DNA from: Strix aluco
Lineage: Eukaryota; Chordata; Aves; Strigiformes; Strigidae
Reading direction: 5' to 3'
Assembly: GCF_031877795.1 (NCBI RefSeq)
Contig: NC_133955.1
Coordinates: 3,038,001-3,102,000, forward strand
Length of the DNA: 64,000 nt
Both the position numbers and the translations under genes were made by a program. This document shows, in pieces, positions 33,990 to 43,639 of the stretch. The first letter of the stretch is position 1. Each line of letters begins with the position of its first letter. The notes under the pieces were generated by a model. That model was not told the origin of the DNA, did not search any database, and saw only the letters and a list, made by a program, of their open reading frames with translations.

Positions 33990-35039
33990 TCAGTCCCGCT
34001 CCTGCGCCGGGGGCCGGGGGGGGGTCTTGGTCCAGATCCGGCCACCGAAGAGGCTGGAGTCAGTGGTGGAGGAGGGGGCGGCCACGGCGGGACCCGTCCC
34101 CGTTGCGCAGGGACCGAAGGGACATCGGGGACGGCAGCGTCCGTCCATCAGGGCGTAGACGAGGGGGTTGACGCAGCTGTTAACGAAGGCCAGGCAGGTG
34201 CTGCCGGCCACCACCCACCTCAGGGCCACCTCCTGCCCCTGGGACAGGACCAGCGTCCCCTTGGCGAGGAAGAAGAGCAGAACCTTGCAGGCGTTGAGGG
34301 GCAACCAGGAGCAGAGGAAGGCTGCCACGATGGTGACGATGGCGCGGTGGGAACGCCGGACACCCCTGCCCAGCCGGACGTGCCGCTGGAGCCGGCAGTA
34401 GATGGAGCAGTAGCAGAAGGAGATGACCCCCAAGGGCAGGAGGAAGGTGAGGAAGACCATGGCCAGGCTGAAGTCCTCTCCATCCTCATCCCAGCAGTCG
34501 TCCCCATCCAGCCGGCGGTACACCAGGGACGGGGCACCCAGGAGGAGGGACACGGTCCAGATGATGCCGCAGGTGACGTGGATGTGCCTCCGGGAACCCA
34601 CCATCTTGGTGTCCAGCACCTTCCTGATGACCAGGTAGCGCTCCACGCTGAGGGCGGTGAGGAAGAGGATGCTGGAGCAGCGGTTGACGGCGATGGCGTA
34701 GCTGCTCACCTTGCAGAGCCCTTCGCCCAGCGACCAGCGGTTCCCCCGCGCCCCCGCCACCACCCAGAAGGGCAGGGTGCAGACGAAGATGACATCGGCC
34801 ACCGCCAGGTTCAGCACAAAGGTGTCCACCATCCTCTTGCCCCCGCTCTTCTTGCCCATCCGCACAATGACAAAGAGATTCCCCACGAGGCCGAGGAGGA
34901 AGATGAAGGAGTAGAGGATGGGGATGAAGACAGTGGTGAAGAAGACCTCCCACCTGGAGGAGACCTCCCGGTTCCCTGTCCCGTTGGTCACCAGTGGGTA
35001 ATCGTAGTCGGCCGAGCCAGCGAGCTCCTCGGGAGCCAT
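33990..35039 (-). CDS. GPR25: G protein-coupled receptor 25
   Basis: Rhodopsin-class receptor of 349 residues in a single exon, at the plasma membrane. GPR25 belongs to the chemokine and GPR15-like group, and recent work has proposed CXCL17 as a ligand in mammals. Visible landmarks: an N-glycosylation site (NGTGN) in the short N-terminus, GLVGNLFVIV in helix 1, LNLAVADVIFV in helix 2, a cysteine at the top of helix 3 (GLCKVSSYAIAVNRCSS) paired in principle with DDCW in the second outer loop, ERY in place of DRY at the end of helix 3, CSWLP in helix 6 and NPLVYAL in helix 7. The start at 35039 gives a family-like length (human 361). An in-frame ATG further upstream would add about 37 residues without homology. 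It lies next to INAVA, as in human, and the frame is fully open. Confidence 0.93.
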   Translation of the reverse strand: MAPEELAGSADYDYPLVTNGTGNREVSSRWEVFFTTVFIPILYSFIFLLGLVGNLFVIVRMGKKSGGKRMVDTFVLNLAVADVIFVCTLPFWVVAGARGNRWSLGEGLCKVSSYAIAVNRCSSILFLTALSVERYLVIRKVLDTKMVGSRRHIHVTCGIIWTVSLLLGAPSLVYRRLDGDDCWDEDGEDFSLAMVFLTFLLPLGVISFCYCSIYCRLQRHVRLGRGVRRSHRAIVTIVAAFLCSWLPLNACKVLLFFLAKGTLVLSQGQEVALRWVVAGSTCLAFVNSCVNPLVYALMDGRCRPRCPFGPCATGTGPAVAAPSSTTDSSLFGGRIWTKTPPRPPAQERD

Positions 35040-35511
35040 GGCGGTGGCCGGGTGCCCTCCCCGGTGCCCGGGGCGGTGCTCGCCGCACCCAGCGGTTGGG
35101 TTGTTGATCTGAGATCTGCTCAAAAACAGCACCTCGCACTTCCTTTCCAACGGGGCAAGGGCTGCGGGGTGGAAGGGGCAGGAGGTAAAGCGTGTCTAAT
35201 TTTGGAAACAGAAAAAAAAAAAAGAAAGAAACCCCCAAAAAAGGAGGGGGGAGAGGAAGACTGGGGGGTGGAAGAAGGCTCCACGCCACGAAGTCATGGC
35301 TAAAGGCCTTGGGTGGACACCAACCTGCACCTGGGCTGGTGGGGCCACCACTGACCCGAGCCACTGGCCACCAACCCACCCCGCAACGCCCCCACCGCGT
35401 CCGCCCTCCGTCCCCACCGCACAGTCAGCCCAAGCCAATGCCACCCCATCGCTGTCCCCATCCCTGTCCCTGTCCCTGGCACATTTGCATCAAGAAAACC
35501 AGATGAAAACT

Positions 35512-35517
35512 TTTATT
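35512..35517 (-). other. Polyadenylation signal of the FAM107-like gene
   Basis: Minus-strand AATAAA about 305 bp after the FAM107-like stop codon and before the GPR25 5' region. Confidence 0.75.
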
Positions 35518-35821
35518 TTCTTGGTGGTTTTTTTTTTCAGAGAGAGCCGAGCAGGTGCAGGTTGGGGTGAGACCGTTGCCCGCCACGTGCCCGCGCCGCC
35601 CCCGGCGCTGCCCTGGCTCTGCCAGCTCATTCCAGGCCTTGGCACGTTGGTTCTCACGGCTCTGGGGACGCGGGTACCCGCGGCTGTCCCCGACCACGAG
35701 CTCTCCCAGAATGACAGCGCCGGGCGCCGTTCCCAGCGCCGGGATGTGCCGGGGACGGGGGGAGCCCGCTGTGCTGCCGTGAGGGTCCTGGGGGAGCAGC
35801 CCCCCCCCCCCCGGCTCCTGC

Positions 35822-38601
35822 TCACGTCTGCCGGGCGCCCGGCTCCGCCAGCTTCATCTTCCTCAGGCTGTCCCGCACCAGCAGGAACTCGGGGCGAGGG
35901 TCCGGATCCGGCCGTGCCGCCGCCTCCCGCTCGTGCTGTGGCAGGTGGGGCCCGGGAGGGGTGTGGTGGGTCCCGGTCTGGGTCCCCTCAGCTGTCCCCA
36001 TGACCCGGCCATCTCCTGACCTGGGTGTCCCATCAGCCCAGGCTCCATCACCCGTCCCCATGGCCTGACCACCCTTGAATCGTCCCTCCCTCGGCCACCC
36101 CCCAGGTCCAGCATCCCCTGGCCATTCCACCACCCAACTGTCCTCATGACCTGGCCTCTCCCAACTGTCCCCATGGTGTGGCCTCCCGTGGCCACCCCCA
36201 GATCTGTGGGGCAATGAGGAATGGATGGGGCTGAAGGGGGGTTGGGTGGGTGGATGGAGGATGGATGGATGGATGGATGGGTGGGTGGGTGAATGGATGG
36301 GTGGGTGGGTGGGTGGATGGAGGATGGATGGATGGATGGATGGAGGATGGATGGATGGAGGATGGATGGATGGATGGATGGATGGAGGATGGAGGATGGA
36401 TGGATGGATGGATGGATGGAGGATGGAGGATGGATGGATGGATGGATGGATGGATGGATGGAGGATGGATGGATGGAGGATGGAGGATGGATGGATGGAG
36501 GATAGATGGAGGATGGATGGATGGATGGATGGAGGATGGATGGGTGGATGGATGGAGGATGGATGGAGGATGGATGGATGGATGGATGGAGGATGGATGG
36601 ATGGATGGATGGATGGATGGATGGATGGAGGATGGAGGATGGATGGATGGATGGAGGATGGATGGAGGATGGATGGAGGATGGATGGATGGAGGATGGAT
36701 GGGTGGATGGATGGAGGATGGATGGAGGATGGATGGATGGATGGATGGAGGATGGAGGATGGATGGATGGATGGAGGATGGATGGAGGATGGATGGATGG
36801 AGGATGGATGGATGGATGGATGGATGGATGGATGGAGGATGGATGGATGGATGGATGGATGGAGGATGGATGGGTGGATGGAGGATGGATGGGTGGATGG
36901 ATGGACGATGGATGGATGGATGGAGGATGGATGGGTGGATGGAGGATGGATGGATGGATGGATGGAGGATGGAGGATGGATGGGTGGGTGGATGGATGGA
37001 GGATGGATGGAGGATGGATGGATGGTGAAGTGAAGGCAGGAGGGCTGGGCTGGACATAGGGATGGAGGGCTGGGACAGACAGACAGGGGACAGAGGGATG
37101 GCACAGACCTCCTCAAGCCTCTGGTGGCGTTTCCTCAGCTGCTGCTCCAGGTCGGAGGGGGGTGCCCGCAGCTCCTCCCTCAGCTGCCTCAGCCGCCGGC
37201 TCTCCAGCACCCGCGGGAGCTCGGCCCTGTGCCGGGGCAGGATCCCCCTGCGGGGACGGACAGACAGACTTCAACAGGGCCACCTCCACCTGGCCACCCA
37301 GCTGGGGACCATCCCATCCCCACGCCCCGGGTCCCATCCCCACTCACCTGCTGTGGCTGAAGAGCAGCTCCCGGTGCAGCTCCCGGTGGCTCCGAGACTC
37401 CCGCATCGGGTTTGGCACCTTCCTGGGCTGGATGAGGCCCTCGTGGCCATCGGTGGCCACGTCCGGGGAGAGGACATTGCTCTTGTCACCCTCTGGAGGG
37501 GTGGTGGGGGTCACCAGGGGATGGGTCACCAGGGGATGGGGTCACCAGGGGATGGGTCACCAGGAGGGCTCTGGTCACCAGTGGGAGAGGGTCACTGGGG
37601 ACACGGTCATTGGGGTGTGGGGTCACCATGAGGGATGGGACAACCTGGGACAGGGTCACCAGGGGGTGGGGTGACCCTGCCTGGGTCCCTCACCCAAAAC
37701 CACATGCCAGCGCAGGGTGAGATCCTGGACACCAGCCCCCACATCCTCCAGCCTGGGGGTCTCGGGGTGTCACAGCCCGGGGTCCCCACACACTGTCCCT
37801 CAGCACATGGCACCCTCCACGATCCCTGTGTCCAAGTGTCCCTGTCCCCAGGCCACCCCATGTTCTCCCACCATCCCTCAGCGTCCCCATCACCCCTTTG
37901 GGTCCTCATTATCCCTTGGGGTCCCCACCACCCATTGGGTGCCCATCACCCCTGGGGTCCCCATGGCCCACAGGGTCCCCGTTCCCCCAGTCCCCACAGC
38001 CCCGGCCCCGTGCCCCAGCCCCGGCAGCACCCACCCGGCACCGCGCGGCTCCTCGGGGCTTTGTTGTCACCCTGGCAAAGGCAAAGGGTGGGGTCAGAGA
38101 GGGACACTCAGCAGGTCCCTGGCTGCGGGTCCTCCCCGGGCTGGACACACGGCTGGGGACACCACCAGGTCCGTGTTCGTCACCCCCATCCCCCTGGCGC
38201 AGGAGGGGGCACAGCCATGGGTTCTGTGGGGCTGAACTTCCTCCGTCCCTCCATGGCTGTCACCCCTGGGGACTGAGTCACCCCCCGGTGTTGGTCCCCC
38301 TTGGGAGCTCAGGGCTGGCTGTGGTGGGTGGCTGCAAGGGAGGGAGAGGAGAATGGACATTCTCCACGTTAACTCTGGAACCTAAGGATGGCAAGGGGTC
38401 CCCAGGCTTAATGCCAGGGGTAGCAGGGGGGGGACAGCCAGACATTTGCCCTGGGGATGTGTCTCGGGGTGGCCTCTGTTGTCCCCTCCCACCCCCAGCG
38501 CGGGAGATGGGGGGCCCAGCCCAGGGCTCGGGGGTGTTCCTGTCCCCTGGGCATCCCAGTCAGCTGCCACCACTCACCCTCTTGCTCTGCAGCAGCCCCA
38601 T
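35822..38601 (-). CDS. FAM107-family actin-associated protein
   Basis: Five coding exons: 38601-38578, 38071-38035, 37492-37348, 37247-37109 and 35935-35822. They join in consistent phases to 152 residues. FAM107A and FAM107B, of about 131-144 residues, are small coiled-coil proteins that bind actin and respond to stress. Family landmarks are [60 protein letters not shown] and the C-terminal [15 protein letters not shown]. The basic helical middle is retained. The sequence is clearly different from FAM107A and FAM107B as I remember them, so this looks like a third paralogue. Unlike those, the N-terminus begins MGLLQSKR, which fits the N-myristoylation pattern (Gly2, Ser6, Lys7). The last intron carries a 0.8-kb GGAT array. 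Exon 2 is only 37 bases and is the least certain. A 5' non-coding exon is probable, since an acceptor (GCGTCCCCAG) precedes the start codon. Confidence 0.87.
36240..37032. repeat. GGAT tetranucleotide array in the FAM107-like intron 4
   Basis: About 0.8 kb of GGAT repeats interrupted by GGAGGATGGA and GGGTGGGT variants. Interruptions are organised in longer units, for example similar stretches at 36540, 36700 and 36880. Confidence 0.96.
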
Positions 38602-38854
38602 GTCCCCGATGCTGGTGGTCCTTGTCCCCGCGCCCTGGGGGCCTGGGGACGCAGGAAACGCGGGCCGGGTGCTGGCTTCACCGAGCCCGGCGGATCCCCC
38701 CGTGTGCTCCACCCGTGACCGTGACGGTGGGCGGTGGCCCCACTCCTATCAGCAAAAGCCATTAAGCCCCGGGATTAGCCCTGACGGGGCTGAGGGGACG
38801 GTGACACGTGTCCTGTGCAGGGCTGGCGGCACCACACCTGCTGCTGCTACTGGG

Positions 38855-39480
38855 GACACTGGTCCCACTGGGCACACTGGGGTCTGCTGGGGGCACTGGG
38901 GTCTGCTGGGGGCACTGGGCCCACTGGGGGCACTGGGGTCTACTGGGGGCACTGGAGTCTGTTGGGGGCACTGGGCTCACTGGGGGCACTGGGGTGTACT
39001 GGGGGCACTGGGGTCTGTTGGGGGCACTGGGGTGTACTGGGAGCACTGGGGTCTGCTGGAGGCACTGGGGTCTGCTGGGGGCACTGGGCCCACTGGGGGC
39101 ACTGGGGTCTACTGGGGGCACTGGGGTCTGTTGGGGGCACTGGGCTCACTGGGGGCACTGGGATCTGCTGGGCACATTGGCGTCTGCTGGAGGCACTGGG
39201 CTCACTGAGGGCACTGGGGTGTACTGGGGGCACTGGGGTCTGTTGGGGGCACTGGGGTGTACTGGGGGCACTGGGGTCTGCTGGGGGCACTGGGGTCTGT
39301 TGGGGGCACTGGGGTGTACTGGGGGCACTGGGGTCTGCTGGAGGCACTGGGCCCACTGGGGGCACTGGGGTCTACTGGGGGCACTGGGGTCTGCTGGAGG
39401 CACTGGGGTCTGCTGGGGGCACTGGTCTCACTGGGGGCACTGGGGTCTGTTGGGGGCACCGGTCTCGCTGGATTATGGGG
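38855..39480. repeat. ACTGGGGGC minisatellite
   Basis: Nine-base ACTGGGGGC units alternate with ACTGGGGTCTGCTGGGGGC, in a higher-order pattern. The array decays into looser ACTGGG-rich sequence up to about 39880. It lies in the spacer between the divergently transcribed FAM107-like gene and TMEM167B. Confidence 0.93.
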
Positions 39481-40098
39481 GTTGCTGGGGGTTATTTGGG
39501 ATACTGGGTTGGGGACTGGGTGCACTGGGGATGAAGGGGGGGTGCTGGGAGTTACTGGGTGCACTGTGGGTCATTTAGGAGGTGGCTTATGGGGGGACTG
39601 GGATGGGGACTGGGTGGGACATGGAGCTACTGGACGGACTGGGATACTGTGGGCACTGGGGGTTACCGGTGAGCCTGGATTACTGGGGGACTGGCAGTTA
39701 CTGGAAGAGCTGGGCTGGGGACTGGTTTTGCTGGGAGGACTGGGAGTGACTGGGGAGCGGGATGGGCACTGGCTGCACTCAGGGGTTACTGGGAGGACTG
39801 GGGAACTGGGGTGGGGACTGGGTGCAGAGGGGCGAGCACACTGGTAGTTTTTGGGCGTACTGGGCGTTAGGGGCGCTCGGGCGCGCTGGGGCGAATACTG
39901 GGCGATACTGGTATTGCGCCCCCCCCGCCCTCCCCCGCTCTGCCAATAGGCGCTCGATTGAGGCCGCCTGTTCCGCAGGGCCGGAGCGATGTCCCCGCCT
40001 GGCTCGGCGTTCGGCTGATCGCGCCTGGCGCCATCGGCACGCGACTGGCCGCGCCTGCGGCTTCCGGTGTCGCGTTGGCCGGGTGGGGGGGCGGCCCC

Positions 40099-40108
40099 GC
40101 GCATGCGC
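40099..40108. promoter_or_regulatory. TMEM167B: NRF1-type palindrome in the TMEM167B promoter
   Basis: GCGCATGCGC, a perfect NRF1 consensus, 46 bp before the start codon and inside a CpG-rich region (39930-40200). NRF1 sites at this position are common in housekeeping promoters without a TATA box. Confidence 0.7.
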
Positions 40109-40153
40109 AGCGCCGCCGCGCCCGGGAGCACCGGGGGGGGCCCCGCCGCCGCC

Positions 40154-42471
40154 ATGACCAACGGTGAGGGGAGGCCCGGCCCAGCCCCCCGGGGACACAC
40201 CGGGGAGCCACGGGGCGGGGGGACACGGCTGCTTGGACACTTCACGGTCTCCCGGGGCGAGGAGGGGGTGACCAGTCACTTGGGGGGGGAGGGGGGAGGG
40301 CTCCGTTCCACATGGGGGGGGGAATGGGGGGCCCTGGGTCCCGTTGAGGGGGGAGCTGGGGGGGGATTGGGCCCTCCTTGGGTGGAGGGTAACTCGGAGG
40401 CCTTGGTGGGGCAGAGCTGAGGGGCCTGAGTCCCCCTTTTGGGGGGGGGGAGCTGAGGGGTCCCGTTGGTGGGGCAGCTGGGGGGCCTGGGGGCCACTTG
40501 GGGGGGGGGGGTAGCTCGGAGGTCTTGGTTCTTCTTGGGGGGCGGAGTTGGGGGGCTGGGGTTCCTTTGGGGGACAGCTGGGAGGTCTGGGTACCCCTGG
40601 GGGGGGGGGCTCGGAGGCTGGGGTCCCCTTAGTGGGGGAAACTGGGGGGTCTGGGTCCCCCTTGGGGGGGAGCTCAGAGGTTGGAGTTCTTTGGGGGGGC
40701 GGAGCTGAGGGGCCTGAGTCCCCCTTTTGGGGGGCATGGAGCTGAGGGGCCTGGGTTCTGTTGGGGGGCAGCTGGGGGGCCTGGGTCCCTCTTTTGGGAG
40801 GGGGCAGAGTTGGGGGGCAGCTGGGGGGTCTGGGTCCCCCTTGGGGGGGAGCTCAGAGGCTGGGGTCCCCTTAGTGTGGGAAACTGGGGGGTCTGTGTCC
40901 CTTTTCAGAGGTGGGGGGGGAACTGGGGGGTCTGGATCCCCCTTACTGGGGGACCTCGGAGGTTGGAGTCCTTTGTGGGGGCAGAGCTGAGGGGTCTGAG
41001 TCCCCCTTTTGGGGGGATGGAGCTGAGGGGCCTGGGTTCTGTTGGGGGGCAGCTGGGGGGTCTGGGTCCCTTTGGGGGCAGGGGGGAAGAACTGAGAGGT
41101 TTGGGTCGTTCTTGTAGGAGGAGGGAGCTGAGAGGCCGGGATCCTTTTGGGGGGCAGCTGGGGAGCCTGGGTCCCCCTTGGGTGGGGGGTAGCTCGGAGG
41201 TCTTGGTTCCCCTTGGGAGGCGGAGTTGGGGGGCCTGGATTCTGTTGCTGGGCAGCTGGGAGGGTCTGGGTCCCCCTTGGGGGGGAGCTCGGAGGGTGGG
41301 GTCCCCTTAGTGTGGGAAACTGGGGGGTCTGTGTCCCTTTGCAGAGGTGGGGGGGGGAACTGGGGGGGTCTGGGTCCCCCTTGGGGGGGAGCTCGGAGGT
41401 TGGAGTTCTTTGGGGGGGCGAAGCTGAGGGGCCTGAGTCCCCCTTTTTATGGGGGGAGTGCGGAGCTGGGAGGCCTGGGCTCTGTTGGGGGGCAGCTGGG
41501 GGGCCTGGGTCCCCCTTGGGGGGGAGCTCAGAGGTTGGAGTCCTTTGTGGGGGCAGAGCTGAGGGGTCTGAGTCCCCCTTTTGGGGGGCATGGAGCTGAG
41601 GGGCCTGGGTTCTGTTGGGGGCAGCTGGGGGGCCTGGGTCCCTCTTCTGGGAGGGGGCAGAGTTGGGGGGAAGCTGGGGGGTCTGGGTCCCCCTTGGGGG
41701 GGAGCTCAGAGGCTGGGGTCCCCTTAGTGTGGGAAACTGGGGGGTCTGTGTCCCTTTGCAGAGGTGGGGGGGGAACTGGGGGGTCTGGGTCCCCCTTGGG
41801 GGGGAGCTCAGAGGTGGGAGTCCTTTGTGGGGGCAGAGCTGAGGGGCCTGAGTCCCCCTTTTTGGGGGGGATGGAGCTGAGGGGCCTGGGTTCTGTTGGG
41901 GGGCAGCTGGGGGGCCTGGGTCCCTCTTTTGGGAGGGGGCAGAGTTGGGGGGCAGCTGGGAGGGTCTGGGTCCCCCTTGGGGGGGAGCTCGGAGGGTGGG
42001 GTCCCCTTAGTGTGGGAAACTGGGGGGTCTGTGTCCCTTTGCAGAGGTGGGGGGGGAACTGGGGGGTCTGGGTCCCCCTTGGGTGAGGAGCTGGGACGCC
42101 GAGGGCCTGCTGGGGGGCAGCCGGGGGGCCGGGGTCCCCCCGGGGTGCCCCACTGAGCTCCCCGCAGTGTACTCGCTGGACGGGCTGCTGGTGTTCGGGC
42201 TGCTCCTGGTCTGCACCTGCGCGTACCTGCGGAAGGTGCCGCGCCTCAAGGCCTGGCTGCTCTCCGAGAAACGCGGCGTCTGGGGCGTCTTCTACAAGGG
42301 TGAGTCGGGGGGAACCTCGGGCTCCGGGACGGGGACACCCCCGGGGGTGTCGCCCCCCCCTGCCCCGCCTCACCCCCTGACCCCGCAGCTGCCGTCATCG
42401 GCACCCGCCTGCACGTGGCCGTGGCCGTGTCCTGCGTCCTCATGGCGTTCTACGTCCTGGTGGTGAAGTGA
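40154..42471 (+). CDS. TMEM167B: Transmembrane protein 167B (protein kish-B)
   Basis: Three exons, 40154-40163, 42168-42299 and 42389-42471, encode 74 residues, the same length as the human protein. Kish proteins are small Golgi membrane proteins linked to the secretory pathway. The reading starts [20 protein letters not shown] (first membrane segment), continues [20 protein letters not shown], and ends in a second membrane segment ([18 protein letters not shown]). The first coding exon is only ten bases, ATGACCAACG, and the GTG codon for Val4 is completed in exon 2. Donors are GTGAGG and GTGAGT, and acceptors are CCCCGCAG. Intron 1 is almost entirely tandem repeat. ELAPOR1 and SARS1 follow downstream, as in human 1p13. 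Confidence 0.97.
40260..42110. repeat. G-rich minisatellite filling TMEM167B intron 1
   Basis: About 1.8 kb of units such as GGGGGGCAGCTGGGGGGCCT and GGGTCCCCCTTGGGGGGGAG. Four copies contain TGTGTCCCTTTGCAGAGGTG or a one-base variant, resembling a splice acceptor (about 40894, 41332, 41748 and 42030). Confidence 0.92.
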
Positions 42472-42886
42472 CCCCGCGGGGACCCCACGACCAGAGACCC
42501 CGGTACCGACGTCGTCCGCCCCGCCGCCGGCCTGGCCCCCCCCCCGAGGAGCCGCCATGGCCCGGCACCCGGCTTAAACCCGGCTTGAACCCGGCTTAAA
42601 CCCGGTTTAAACCCGCCTCGTCCCCCTCGGCGGGGCCGGGCAGCCTTGAAGCGGTTGGAAAGGGAATTCCCGGGGGGGCGAGAGGGAAAATCCATCTCGT
42701 GCCCTGCCGGGACTGTGGCCCCCCCGCTGCGGGGACTGGGGGGGGCCAAGCAGGGCTCCCCCCTCACCAGTGGGATTTCCCTGCTCCCCTGGGGTGCCTC
42801 GGCGGGGGTCTCCTCCCCACTGTAGCTGTGGGGTTTGTACAGCCCCCCCCCCCCCCCGGTTTGCGAACGCTGGACCGCGATGTGCA

Positions 42887-42892
42887 AATAAA
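42887..42892 (+). other. TMEM167B: Polyadenylation signal of TMEM167B
   Basis: AATAAA about 415 bp after the stop codon, followed by G/T-rich sequence. Confidence 0.85.
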
Positions 42893-42949
42893 GTGGGGGT
42901 GCCCCTGTGGGCAGCGATGGCTCCCTTCCTGGGGGGGCTGCTGGGGGTG

Positions 42950-43300
42950 AGGGGCTCCGTGGCATGGGGGGGTTCCATGGTGTCGGGGAGTTCTGGGGGT
43001 TAAGGGGTTCTGGGGGGTGAGGGGGGGGGGTTCTGTAGTGGGGGGGGCTGCCGTGGGGTGCGGGGGTGCCGTGGGCTGGGGGGTTCCTGTGGGGTTGGGG
43101 GTTCCATGGGGTGGGGGGTGCTGTGGGGTGGGGGGTGCTGTGGAGTAGGGGGTGCTGTGGGGTGAGGGGGTGCCGTGGGCTGGGGGGTTCCCGTGGGGTG
43201 AGGGGCTGCCGTGGGGTGGGGCATTCCAAGGGGTGGGGGCTGCCGTGGGCTGGGGGGTGCCATGAGCTGGGGGGTTCCATGGGGTGGGGGGCTCCAGGGC
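42950..43300. repeat. GGGGTGGGGGGTTCC minisatellite
   Basis: Short G-rich units such as TGCCGTGGGCTGGGGGGTTC downstream of the TMEM167B polyadenylation signal. Confidence 0.85.
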
Positions 43301-43639
43301 CGGCTCCTCCCGCCCCACGGGGCCGACCATGGTTCAGCGGGTCAGTGAGGGGCGCAGGGGCGGTGCACACCCGGGGTGAGTGTGCAAGGTGTGCACAGCA
43401 CCCGCCTCTGCGGGGAGGGGCGGGGGGGGGGGGGGGGTGCGAGGCCGCGCACGCCTGCCTGGGGGTGCTGGTGTAAGGCTGAGGTGCGCTGTGTGCACAC
43501 GCGTGTGAGGCTGGGCACGCTCACACGCCTGCCTGTGCACACCCGGAGAGGGGGGCAAGTGTGCAAAGCGAGGCTGTGGGACACACGTGCACAGCGTGAG
43601 CGCGCAGGGTAAACACACACACTCGCTCCCGGGGCACAA

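Noticed and set aside
35040-35150. Upstream in-frame ATG for GPR25 adding about 37 residues
   Set aside because: The extra residues have no receptor-like features, and the start at 35039 gives the length expected of the family.
33771-35303. Plus-strand open frame of 510 codons over GPR25
   Set aside because: Antisense shadow of the conserved single-exon receptor, common in GC-rich DNA.
36225-37059. MDGW-repeat and HPSI-repeat open frames
   Set aside because: Translation of the GGAT array; it lies inside the intron of the FAM107-like gene.
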